DNA from: Chloroflexota bacterium
GTDB taxonomy: Bacteria; Chloroflexota; Anaerolineae; Caldilineales; Caldilineaceae
Assembly (NCBI GenBank): GCA_003577005.1
Contig: QEUW01000113.1
Location: 1 to 18,694, forward strand
Direction: 5' to 3'
DNA: 18,694 nt
This document shows positions 1 through 6,425 of the stretch, one piece after another (the first letter of the stretch is position 1; every line of letters starts with the position of its first letter). A program made the translations under genes and the position numbers. Under the pieces are notes generated by a model, which saw nothing but the letters and a program-made list of their open reading frames with translations, searched no databases and was not told the origin of the DNA.

Positions 1-452
1 GTCACTTCCTGGGGCAACAACATGGTCGCCAAGACCAGCATGAAGAAGATGTTCTTGCCCCGGGCGCGCAGGCGGGCAAAGGCATAGGCGGCCAGACAAC
101 ACGAAACCAGGTTGCCGATGATGTTGTTGACCGTGATGATCAGCGAGTTGCGCAGAAAGAGGTTGAAGGGCAGATAGGCGTTCCACCCTTCCCAGAAGTT
201 GCTCCACTTGAGCGGGTTGGGGATCCACTGGGGTGGGTAGACGAAGATCTGCTTGGGCTCCTTGAGTGCGGTGGAGAGCATCCACAGCAACGGCAGGATA
301 AAGAGCAGCGCACCCGGCAGTAACAACCCATAGACCACCACCGCGTGGACAAAGCGGCGCGTCCGCTTGCGCTGCCACCACGGCGTCGTGTTCACGCCAT
401 GTGGCCGAACGCTTGCACTGGGGGCCATTGGGTTCTGTAAGGTTTGGCTCAT
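1..452 (-). CDS. Sugar ABC transporter permease, MalG type (3' end cut off)
   Basis: This is the inner-membrane permease of a CUT1 carbohydrate importer, the MalG/UgpE-like half. The visible 150 residues start with a Pro/Arg-rich cytoplasmic tail, then a first membrane segment around residues 39-60 (VVVYGLLLPGALLFILPLLW), a periplasmic stretch with the family-typical STALKEPKQIF and PPQWIPNPLKWSNF, and a second hydrophobic segment after LRNSLIITV. The EAA loop that contacts the ATPase would lie beyond the window edge. The ATG at 452 is preceded by GAAGGAAG at good spacing, lying partly inside the end of the upstream peptidase gene. It is the last gene seen of the minus-strand transporter operon, five bases after the peptidase stop codon. 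The family call is firm; the substrate is not shown by sequence. Confidence 0.93.
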   Translation of the reverse strand, partial: MSQTLQNPMAPSASVRPHGVNTTPWWQRKRTRRFVHAVVVYGLLLPGALLFILPLLWMLSTALKEPKQIFVYPPQWIPNPLKWSNFWEGWNAYLPFNLFLRNSLIITVNNIIGNLVSCCLAAYAFARLRARGKNIFFMLVLATMLLPQEV

Positions 453-457
453 AGGAT

Positions 458-916
458 TTACTTCCTTCTAATTACCCCGTAGAGATGCACCATTTCCTCC
501 CAGGCCAGATCGAAATAACCAAGATCGATCTGAATCGCATCCGGCCCTTTCGCTGGGTCAAGCAGAACGACCGAGTGTTCGTCCATCGCCAGTATGACCA
601 CCGCATGAGCCATGTCGATCTCCCAGTAGGGCAACATCTGCGTCTTTACCATTGCGATGGGTGGTGCATATTGCACCAGGGCTGTATGCAGATCAGCCAG
701 GGTTCCACTGCCAAAGACAACATCGATGCTTCTAGTCGCCAATCGCAATAGATTGGAGGCAGGTGTGCCTACACCGGGGATGGTCCGCAACTGCTGGGCC
801 AGTTTCTTCTGATCACGCTCAATTCCCCAGTAAGCAAGCACCATTTGCGCGCAAGCAGGCAAGCAATAACCGTCAGCCAACTGTGGTCGATACGGAACGG
901 GCAGCGCGTTTGGCAT
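458..916 (-). CDS. Stand-alone C39-like cysteine peptidase
   Basis: A 152-residue papain-like domain of the peptidase C39 group. The catalytic set is visible: Gln12 (oxyanion) and Cys18 in PQLADGYCLPACAQMVLAYWG, His104 in MAHAVVILAMD, and Asp120 in VVLLDPAKG. In bacteriocin exporters this domain is fused to an ABC transporter and cuts double-glycine leaders; here it is free, without signal peptide or membrane segment, so it probably acts in the cytoplasm. The first 44 bases overlap the end of the upstream unknown gene, and no clear ribosome binding site precedes the ATG, which suggests translational coupling. The next in-frame ATG would remove Cys18, so the start at 916 is required for activity. 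Its place between two sugar permeases is unusual. The fold is confident; target and role are unknown. Confidence 0.85.
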   Translation of the reverse strand: MPNALPVPYRPQLADGYCLPACAQMVLAYWGIERDQKKLAQQLRTIPGVGTPASNLLRLATRSIDVVFGSGTLADLHTALVQYAPPIAMVKTQMLPYWEIDMAHAVVILAMDEHSVVLLDPAKGPDAIQIDLGYFDLAWEEMVHLYGVIRRK

Positions 917-1241
917 TGGCGATGATCTGCTTTTTCAAGTCTGAATTGATAAAAAGCTGCCCGGAGACGGTATCGACATCTACGGCTCCTACCTGGCCGA
1001 CTTGACCAACCTGCGAAGAGGTAAGGAGTACAGGCACGCGCCACACACTTTGTTGGCCAATGACCAACTGCGGCGTTCCGCCAACAAGCAGATTGGCAAC
1101 TTCACTCACCAACCAGGCAGTGACCTTTCGTTTAGCCGTCACGGCATTGATATTGATCGTCGCTATGACCGAGATCTGCATGTCCAGTTGTTGGATTTCT
1201 TGGACACCCTCACCTGTAAGGGTGATCGTAGCTTGTGCCAT
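873..1241 (-). CDS. Unknown protein, partner of the C39-like peptidase
   Basis: A 122-residue protein I cannot assign to a named family. The start at 1241 (MAQATITLTGEG) is chosen because GGTGGGAG lies about eight bases before it; an in-frame GTG five codons earlier lacks a site. The N-terminal part looks like beta strands (TITLTGEGVQEIQQL), the middle carries AWLVSEVANLLVGGTPQLVIG followed by WRVPVLLTSS, a tandem QVGQVGQVG, then VDVDTVSGQLF and a basic C-terminal helix (LKKQIIANAKRAAR). The pattern of a conserved Trp-x-Val-Pro-Val strand followed by a VDxxTG turn resembles small beta-rich proteins often left as hypothetical in cyanobacteria and Chloroflexota. No signal peptide. It begins 23 bases after the MalF-type permease stop and overlaps the peptidase gene, so the pair is probably made together and may interact. 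Confidence 0.75.
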   Translation of the reverse strand: MAQATITLTGEGVQEIQQLDMQISVIATININAVTAKRKVTAWLVSEVANLLVGGTPQLVIGQQSVWRVPVLLTSSQVGQVGQVGAVDVDTVSGQLFINSDLKKQIIANAKRAARSVSTTVG

Positions 1242-1264
1242 GCACTTTACTCCCACCTATTTGT

Positions 1265-2191
1265 CTATCGTTCTCCACCCTCATAATACACCCAGCGGCG
1301 GCTGCCCCAAAGTTGGAGCAAGGTCAACCCCAGGATGATGGCGAACAGGATCCACGCCAGCGCCGAGGCATAGCCCATCTTCAAATACTGGAAGGCGGCT
1401 TGGTAGATGTAGTAGACGTAGACAAAGGTCGCCGTTCCCGGCCCGCCCTGTGTCATCACCAGCACGTCGGTCAGGATCTGGAACGAATTGATCGTCGAGA
1501 TAACGATCACAAAAAAGAGCACCGGCGAGATCATGGGCACGGTGACGTGGCGAAATTCGTGCCAGCGGTTGGCGCCATCGATGCGCGCCGCTTCGTAGAG
1601 CGAGAGCGGCACCCCTTGCAGACCGGCCAGAATGATGATCATATTGGCGCCGATGCCCCACAGGCTCTTGACGATCAGCGCCGGCAAGGCCCACTGCTGG
1701 CTCGCCAGCCAGAGCGGCCCCTTGATGCCAAAAAAGGAGAGCAGATAGTTGACCAGCCCCACCTGCGGGTTGAAGAGCCAGATCCAGAGGATGGCAATGG
1801 CCACGCCGCTGGCAATCGACGGCATGTAATAGACCACACGCAAGAGCGTCGTCCCCGGCAAATTCTGGTTGAGCAGAATGGCGACGATCAGCGCGCCAAT
1901 CGTCCCCAACAAGACGCTGCCGACCGAGTAGTAAAAGGTGTTGTAGGTGGCGACCCAAAAGAGGTTATCTTCAAAGAGCAGTTGGCGGAAATTTTGCAGC
2001 CCCACCCACTCGACTGTGGTCAACCCCGTCCAGTTGGTAAAGCTAAAGGCAAACGAGGCCAACACCGGACCCCCCGTAAAGAGGATCAACCCAATCAACC
2101 ACGGCGCAATCGCCAGGTAAAAGTCCACCTGCTCGCGCTGCTGCAAGGTCAACGGCCGCCGCTGCAATATCGAAGCGATGGTCAAGAACAT
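1265..2191 (-). CDS. Sugar ABC transporter permease, MalF/UgpA type
   Basis: A 308-residue inner-membrane permease of a CUT1 carbohydrate importer. Hydrophobic segments are seen at about residues 25-48, 86-108, 123-141, 167-190, 222-240 and 276-294, the usual six. The cytoplasmic EAA loop that couples to the ATPase is present near residue 200 (LYEAARIDGANRWHEFRHVTVP), and the family signature VMTQGGPGTAT follows. The ATG at 2191 has GGAGAGAG directly upstream. It follows the solute-binding protein gene after a 103-bp gap filled by a heptamer-based inverted repeat, and is followed by the unknown gene and the C39-like peptidase before the second permease. No ATPase gene is in view; CUT1 systems often share one encoded elsewhere. 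Confidence 0.95.
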   Translation of the reverse strand: MFLTIASILQRRPLTLQQREQVDFYLAIAPWLIGLILFTGGPVLASFAFSFTNWTGLTTVEWVGLQNFRQLLFEDNLFWVATYNTFYYSVGSVLLGTIGALIVAILLNQNLPGTTLLRVVYYMPSIASGVAIAILWIWLFNPQVGLVNYLLSFFGIKGPLWLASQQWALPALIVKSLWGIGANMIIILAGLQGVPLSLYEAARIDGANRWHEFRHVTVPMISPVLFFVIVISTINSFQILTDVLVMTQGGPGTATFVYVYYIYQAAFQYLKMGYASALAWILFAIILGLTLLQLWGSRRWVYYEGGER

Positions 2192-2202
2192 GGCTCTCTC
2201 CA

Positions 2203-2287
2203 GGGAGTAGGGAATAGGGAATAGGGAGTAGGGAGTAAGGATAGGACGTGCGCAATTCCTACTCCCTACTCCCCAATCCCTACCCCC
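2203..2287. repeat. Heptamer-built inverted repeat between binding-protein and permease genes
   Basis: The left arm begins with five in-phase copies of GGGARTA (2203-2237). The right arm (2255-2287) is the complement of four to five further units. About 26 bases of each arm pair with four mismatches, around a short loop near 2243-2254. In E. coli a repeat between malE and malF stabilises the binding-protein mRNA against decay, giving more binding protein than permease; a similar role is plausible here from position alone. Confidence 0.85.
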
Positions 2288-2294
2288 TTCTCAA

Positions 2295-3641
2295 TCAACT
2301 GCCACGCAGGCGGGCTGCGGCGGCCTCAAGCACCGGTGTGCCCTCAGAGATGATGGCCTCGATGGCGGCCTCGACCGTGGTTTCGCCGTTTTGGAGCAGC
2401 GTAGTCTGGCGGTTGAGGATGTCGAGAATCTCGCCGCCGGCCAGCGTCTGGTAGGGGCGGTCGGTCTTGGCGTAGGTGTCGAGCGCTTCGAGGAAGTACT
2501 CGGCGCTATCGGGGGCCGGGTCCGAGTTCATCCACGACTCGTAGGCATCTTTGCGCGCGGGGCTGCCGCGGCCCGTCGAACCCCACATCGTCTCCATCCC
2601 CTCTTTGGAGAGATATTCGCGCAGATAATTCCAACCTTCATCTACCTGGTTGCTGTCGCGCGTGACGCCAAAACCACTGCCAAACGAGCCTGTGCCGCGC
2701 GTAACAGGACCTTGCGGCCACGGCGCCACATCCCACGCAAACGCAGCAAAAGTGTGGATCGTGGGAGTGCTCCACGAAGCGACATTGTTCATGGCGACGC
2801 GGCCGGAGATCCAGGCGCCCTGCTCAAAGGCCTGCGATTCGGCGGGGGTAGGGGCAGCCATATCCACGTGGATCAGGTCCACCCAGAACTGGACCGCCGC
2901 CCGCGCCTCGTCGCTATCCAATTGGATCGCAGTTTCGTCTTCGTTGAACGGCTCAACGCCCCAGCCGTAGAGCATGGGGCCATTGGCCGTGTTGCCAAAG
3001 TTGGGCAGGCTGCCCGAATAGCCCCATTGCGGGTTGCTGCTGTCGGAGAGGTCGGTGAGCGCAATGGCGGCCTCGCGGAAGTCGTCCATCGTCCACTCGG
3101 GTGAGGGATAGTCCAGCCCGGCAGCGTCGAAGAGGTCCTTGTTATAGCCCAAGATCACTGGGCCGTGGTCATAGGGGATCTCGTATTGGTTGCCGTCGAA
3201 GCGATAGAGACGCAGCGCCTCTTCCCAGATGCCTTCCACATTGAATTCGGGGTCATTGTCGATGTGATCTTGCAGGCTGACGACGATACCCTCGTAGTTC
3301 CAGGGGAAGGCGTAGCGGCCATGCACGTAGATCACATCGGGCAGAGTGCCGGCGGCGGCCCACGTCGGCACGATCTGGTTGTGGTCGGCCCAGGTGTTGT
3401 TGGTGACCGTGATGTTGACGTGAGGATGCCGTTCCATATACGCCCGGTCGAACTCAGTCTGGACGGGCTGGAAGGCCGCCTCCCAGTGGTGGCCAAAGCT
3501 CAACGTGATGGTTTCGGCGGCGGGCGCACCGGCGCTCCCACCGGTGGGGACCCCAGCGGGTGCGACACACGCAGCTAACGCCGTAGCGCCGGCAAACACA
3601 CCCGAAAGCTGCAAGAATTTACGGCGGGACAGACCTTGCAT
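2295..3641 (-). CDS. Extracellular solute-binding lipoprotein, sugar ABC transporter
   Basis: A 448-residue family-1 solute-binding protein that would capture a sugar outside the membrane and deliver it to the neighbouring permeases. The N terminus has a twin-arginine motif (SRRKFLQLSG, Arg6-Arg7), a hydrophobic stretch and a lipobox ending at Cys25 (ALAAC), so a Tat-exported lipoprotein is expected. The mature part has family-typical pieces such as FDRAYMERHPHVNITV near the front, DVIYVHG, YDHGPVILGYNKDLFDAAGLDYP, and an aromatic-rich later half. The ATG at 3641 is chosen over an upstream extension because AAAGGAGG sits just before it and the signal peptide begins there. A perfect-consensus promoter lies 127-155 bases upstream. 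Substrate unknown; the neighbouring fucosidase makes fucosylated oligosaccharides or their products reasonable candidates. Confidence 0.95.
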   Translation of the reverse strand: MQGLSRRKFLQLSGVFAGATALAACVAPAGVPTGGSAGAPAAETITLSFGHHWEAAFQPVQTEFDRAYMERHPHVNITVTNNTWADHNQIVPTWAAAGTLPDVIYVHGRYAFPWNYEGIVVSLQDHIDNDPEFNVEGIWEEALRLYRFDGNQYEIPYDHGPVILGYNKDLFDAAGLDYPSPEWTMDDFREAAIALTDLSDSSNPQWGYSGSLPNFGNTANGPMLYGWGVEPFNEDETAIQLDSDEARAAVQFWVDLIHVDMAAPTPAESQAFEQGAWISGRVAMNNVASWSTPTIHTFAAFAWDVAPWPQGPVTRGTGSFGSGFGVTRDSNQVDEGWNYLREYLSKEGMETMWGSTGRGSPARKDAYESWMNSDPAPDSAEYFLEALDTYAKTDRPYQTLAGGEILDILNRQTTLLQNGETTVEAAIEAIISEGTPVLEAAAARLRGS

Positions 3642-3767
3642 ATCGATCCTCCTTTGGGTCAAACAGTGTTGTACAAACGAACGTTGTGGAATGGAGCAGA
3701 ATGAGATAAGTACACGCCAGAGCGGGCGGGAAGCAGCGTACACTTGTGCCGCAAGGAGAATACGCAG

Positions 3768-3796
3768 ATTATAGACCACGCTCTGTTCAGTGTCAA
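3768..3796 (-). promoter_or_regulatory. Consensus sigma-70 promoter of the binding-protein gene
   Basis: On the minus strand, TTGACA (3796-3791) is followed by exactly 17 bases and TATAAT (3773-3768). Both hexamers match the housekeeping consensus fully. Transcription would start near 3761, leaving a leader of about 120 bases. A small imperfect palindrome, CTTGTGCCGCAAG (3743-3755 region), lies just downstream of the start site and could be an operator, but it does not match the lacI-type sites at 6260-6290. Confidence 0.85.
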
Positions 3797-3861
3797 AGCA
3801 ATTCAAAGCAATTCACAGAGGGCGCAGAGGAGACACAGAGAGCACGGAGAATAGTCTCTGT
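3793..3861. repeat. Word repeat and hairpin downstream of the fucosidase gene
   Basis: The ten-base word CAAAGCAATT occurs twice in tandem (3793-3812), followed by degenerate CACAGAG words to about 3848. ACAGAGA (3835-3841) pairs with TCTCTGT (3855-3861) around a 13-base loop. The tandem part overlaps the -35 box of the binding-protein promoter. The hairpin lies after the fucosidase stop codon on the minus strand and may mark the end of that transcript, though no T-run follows. Confidence 0.6.
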
Positions 3862-3894
3862 ATTACTCAGTGGCCTCAGTGACCTGCTTTTTGT

Positions 3895-5163
3895 TTAGGC
3901 GTCGTTGGCTGACAAGTCGCATAATACCACCACCGAATCGGCGCTATCCGGCGCCTGTGCTGGGCCGTGGATGAGCAGACCATCGCGACTTGGCGTTACT
4001 TTTAGGGCTGTGCGCGCCGGATCAGCGAGCAAATAGGCGCGCTCTGCCTGCAATCCCGTCACCTTGATCTGCCCATTGGCCGGCCAGTCGAAGATGTGAA
4101 GATACGTTTGATTGGCCCTGGCAGTCGTCCGCAGCCATTCGGCGCCCTGAATTGAACCGGGCTGGGTCCCGTAGATCGACTCGCCATTGGCCTTCAGCCA
4201 CTCGCCCATGCCCAACAATCGCTCTACGCTTGGCTGGGGGATCACCCCTTCGGCGGTGGGGCCGACGTTGAGCAGGTAGTTGCCGCCTTTGCTGACGATA
4301 TCTACCAGCTTTTGGATCAGGTCGGTGGTCGATTTCCAGTTGTGGTCGTGGGCCTTGTAGCCCCAGGTGTCGTTGATCGTGGCGGGCGTCTCCCAATCCA
4401 GGTCAGCGCGTAGCATCTGTGGGATCTGATTGTCGCGCGCCGAGGCATAGTCGCCCAGCCCATTGCCCAGCCGTCCGCAGACCAGGCACTCCGGCTGGAT
4501 CGAACGGCATAGGTCCAGCAGCGACTGGCTTTGTTCGACCGAGATGCCCTTGGGCGTATCAAACCACATTACCGCAATCGGGCCATAGTTGGTGAGCAAT
4601 TCCGTGACCTGTGGCTTGACATAGCCATCGAGGTAGCCCTGAAAATCCTTGTTTGCTTCGTCAAAGTCCCAGTCATTGCCGTCGCCGTCGGGATGGTGCC
4701 AGTCCTGTGTCTGGGAATAGTAAAAGCCAAACTTGAGACCCTGCCGGGCGCACTCGGCTGCCAACTCCTTCATCGGGTCGCGGCCAAAGGGGGTGGCGTC
4801 CACGATGTCATAATCGGTGACGGCTGAATCATACATGCAAAAGCCATCGTGGTGTTTCGAGGTGATGATGAGATATTTTTGCCCGGCCTCTTTCGCCAGC
4901 GCCACCCACTCGGCCGCGTTGAAATGGATGGGGTTGAACTGCCGCGCCAGCGGCTCGTACTCCGCCACAGGGATGCGGGCGCGCAACATGATCCACTCGC
5001 CGATGCCGGGGATCTCTTCCCCTTTCCACACCCCGGCGGGGATGGCGTAGAGCCCCCAGTGGATAAACAGGCCAAACTTGGCCGCTCGCCACCAGTCCAG
5101 GCGTGGATCTTGCCGGGCGCCTGGGCGCTGGCTGCGTTCGCGCACAATCGCATCATCTTGCAT
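3895..5163 (-). CDS. Alpha-L-fucosidase, GH29
   Basis: A 422-residue glycoside hydrolase of family 29, which releases terminal L-fucose with retention of configuration. Family landmarks occur in order: WWRAAKFGLFIHWGLYAIPAG (residues 24-44), LIITSKHHDGFCMYDS (98-113), KFGFYYSQTQDWHHPDG (144-160), and PIAVMWFDTP, where Asp202 in WFD is the expected nucleophile; GGNYLLNVGPTAEG follows later. The C-terminal part is a small beta domain. No signal peptide is visible, so it probably acts on imported oligosaccharides in the cytoplasm, which fits the adjacent ABC importer. The ATG at 5163 has AGGAG upstream; longer in-frame versions would overlap the regulator gene. It begins 25 bases after lacI stops, so the two are very likely cotranscribed. 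The acid/base residue cannot be assigned with certainty by eye. Confidence 0.95.
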   Translation of the reverse strand: MQDDAIVRERSQRPGARQDPRLDWWRAAKFGLFIHWGLYAIPAGVWKGEEIPGIGEWIMLRARIPVAEYEPLARQFNPIHFNAAEWVALAKEAGQKYLIITSKHHDGFCMYDSAVTDYDIVDATPFGRDPMKELAAECARQGLKFGFYYSQTQDWHHPDGDGNDWDFDEANKDFQGYLDGYVKPQVTELLTNYGPIAVMWFDTPKGISVEQSQSLLDLCRSIQPECLVCGRLGNGLGDYASARDNQIPQMLRADLDWETPATINDTWGYKAHDHNWKSTTDLIQKLVDIVSKGGNYLLNVGPTAEGVIPQPSVERLLGMGEWLKANGESIYGTQPGSIQGAEWLRTTARANQTYLHIFDWPANGQIKVTGLQAERAYLLADPARTALKVTPSRDGLLIHGPAQAPDSADSVVVLCDLSANDA

Positions 5164-5188
5164 CGCTTCGGCTCCTCTTGCTTTATTG

Positions 5189-6199
5189 TTACAGGTTGCC
5201 GGGCGCTGCGATCGACCGGCGTTCGATGATCGAAACGGGCAGCAAAATCTCCTCAGGCGGTTCGCCGTCATGCTGGCTGAGCCGTTTGAGCAACAGTTCG
5301 GTAGCCCGGCGCCCCATCTCTTCGGCGGGTTGCGCAGCCACAGTCAGAAAAGGATCGAGCGCTACGGTGGGGGGCAGATCATCAAAGGCTACCAGCGAAA
5401 TATCCTCAGGCACGCGCAGCCCCTGGTCACGCAGGACATGGTAGGCGCCAATGCCGATAAAGTTGTTGGCGGCAAACAGAGCCGTGGGGGGTGGCGTGAC
5501 GGCCAGGGCGCAGGTGGCCATGCGCTGGCCACCTGCTACCGTATACGCATCGGCGAAGACCAGGTCTTCGGGCGCCTCCAGCCTGGCCGCGGCAAAAGCC
5601 CGGTGGTAACCGGCAACCCGGTCACTGGCTGTCGAGACATCGACCGGCCCGGATAGCATACCGATGCGCCGGTGACCTAACGCCAACAAGAGCTGGGTCA
5701 GATATTGCGCCGCCTCGCGCGAGTCACAACGGACGATATCGACCGTTGCGCCAGGAACCCGCCGATCCAGGACCACGACAACGATCCCATGTTGTTGCAA
5801 GAAATGGATCGGCTCCGCTGAACTGCGCGCCGGCACCAACAAGACGCCATCCACCTGTTTTTGCACCAGAACCGTGAGATAATCGGTCTGCTTTTGCTCG
5901 CATTCATCGGTGTTGCAGAAGATCACGTTAAAGCCGTGCTCGCTTGCCACATCCTCAACGCCACGCGCCAGCGTGGTAAAAAAGGGATTGGTAATGTCGG
6001 TCATGACGAGGGCCAGCGTCTTGGTGCGTTTGACGCGCAGACTACGGGCCAGCGTATTGGGTACGTACCCCAGTTCGACGACAGCGGCCTCGACTCGTCT
6101 GCGCGTCTCCGGCCGCACATAACCAGTGCGATTGATCACGCGAGAGACGGTCATCGAAGAGACGCCAGCGCGGCGCGCAACATCTCGAATGGTGCTCAT
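5189..6199 (-). CDS. LacI-family transcriptional regulator
   Basis: A 336-residue repressor-type regulator. The N-terminal helix-turn-helix is complete (TIRDVARRAGVSSMTVSRVI, residues 3-22), followed by the hinge helix region NTLARSLRVKRTKT (48-61). The rest is a periplasmic-binding-protein-like effector domain (LALVMTDITNPFF, GVLLVPARSS, VVVLDRRVPG, IGMLSGPVDVSTASDRVAGY, ISLVAFDDLPPTVALDPFLT). The ATG at 6199 is set by the start of the DNA-binding domain; the ribosome binding site is weak. It is the first gene of a unit with the fucosidase. Two tandem perfect palindromes overlap its promoter, so it very likely represses itself and the fucosidase, with a sugar or fucose derivative as the likely inducer (inference). 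Confidence 0.95.
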   Translation of the reverse strand: MSTIRDVARRAGVSSMTVSRVINRTGYVRPETRRRVEAAVVELGYVPNTLARSLRVKRTKTLALVMTDITNPFFTTLARGVEDVASEHGFNVIFCNTDECEQKQTDYLTVLVQKQVDGVLLVPARSSAEPIHFLQQHGIVVVVLDRRVPGATVDIVRCDSREAAQYLTQLLLALGHRRIGMLSGPVDVSTASDRVAGYHRAFAAARLEAPEDLVFADAYTVAGGQRMATCALAVTPPPTALFAANNFIGIGAYHVLRDQGLRVPEDISLVAFDDLPPTVALDPFLTVAAQPAEEMGRRATELLLKRLSQHDGEPPEEILLPVSIIERRSIAAPGNL

Positions 6200-6259
6200 A
6201 TAGACGAACGTCGAACTGGAAATGTAAAGGCGACCAGCATGTGCTTCCGCCAGGGAGCA

Positions 6260-6273
6260 TGTTACCGGTAACA
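6260..6273. promoter_or_regulatory. LacI-type operator, copy 1
   Basis: A perfect 14-base palindrome TGTTACCGGTAACA with the central CG typical of LacI-family operators. It lies just downstream of the lacI -10 box, 61 bases before the lacI start codon, so binding would block transcription start or early elongation. An identical copy lies 16 bases away centre to centre. Confidence 0.9.
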
Positions 6274-6275
6274 CA

Positions 6276-6289
6276 TGTTACCGGTAACA
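6276..6289. promoter_or_regulatory. LacI-type operator, copy 2
   Basis: A second perfect TGTTACCGGTAACA, symmetric out to 16 bases (6275-6290). It overlaps the -10 hexamer of the lacI promoter (6286-6291). The 16-base centre spacing is about one and a half helical turns, placing two dimers on roughly opposite faces. It closely resembles operators of gluconate-type LacI-family regulators in enterobacteria, which does not by itself identify the ligand. Confidence 0.9.
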
Positions 6290-6314
6290 TAACATAGATA
6301 CAGATGGTTGTCAA
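6286..6314 (-). promoter_or_regulatory. Promoter of the lacI-fucosidase unit
   Basis: On the minus strand TTGACA (6314-6309), a 17-base spacer and TATGTT (6291-6286). The -35 is perfect and the -10 matches four of six positions. The -10 box sits inside operator copy 2, a clear repressor-occlusion layout. Confidence 0.8.
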
Positions 6315-6344
6315 GCCCGAAGATCTGGAAAAATGCCTTGCGGC

Positions 6345-6373
6345 TTGGCGTGTCCGATCCACAGTGCTACAAT
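6345..6373 (+). promoter_or_regulatory. Promoter of the M42 peptidase gene
   Basis: TTGGCG (6345-6350), a 17-base spacer and TACAAT (6368-6373). Immediately downstream, AAGAGG (6374-6379) and CCTCTT (6389-6394) form an inverted repeat around the expected start site. The tandem LacI operators lie about 90-120 bases upstream, so they would regulate this promoter only indirectly or by looping. Confidence 0.7.
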
Positions 6374-6425
6374 AAGAGGCGCCGGCAACCTCTTCATTCC
6401 GCACCACACAGAAAAGGAATTGTAA

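Noticed and set aside
1235..2224. 329-residue plus-strand open frame
   Set aside because: It is antisense to the MalF-type permease, highly charged and His/Arg/Gln-rich without domains; the minus-strand frame has the EAA loop and membrane segments.
2391..3104. 237-residue plus-strand open frame
   Set aside because: Antisense to the solute-binding protein gene, with no ribosome binding site and no protein-like pattern.
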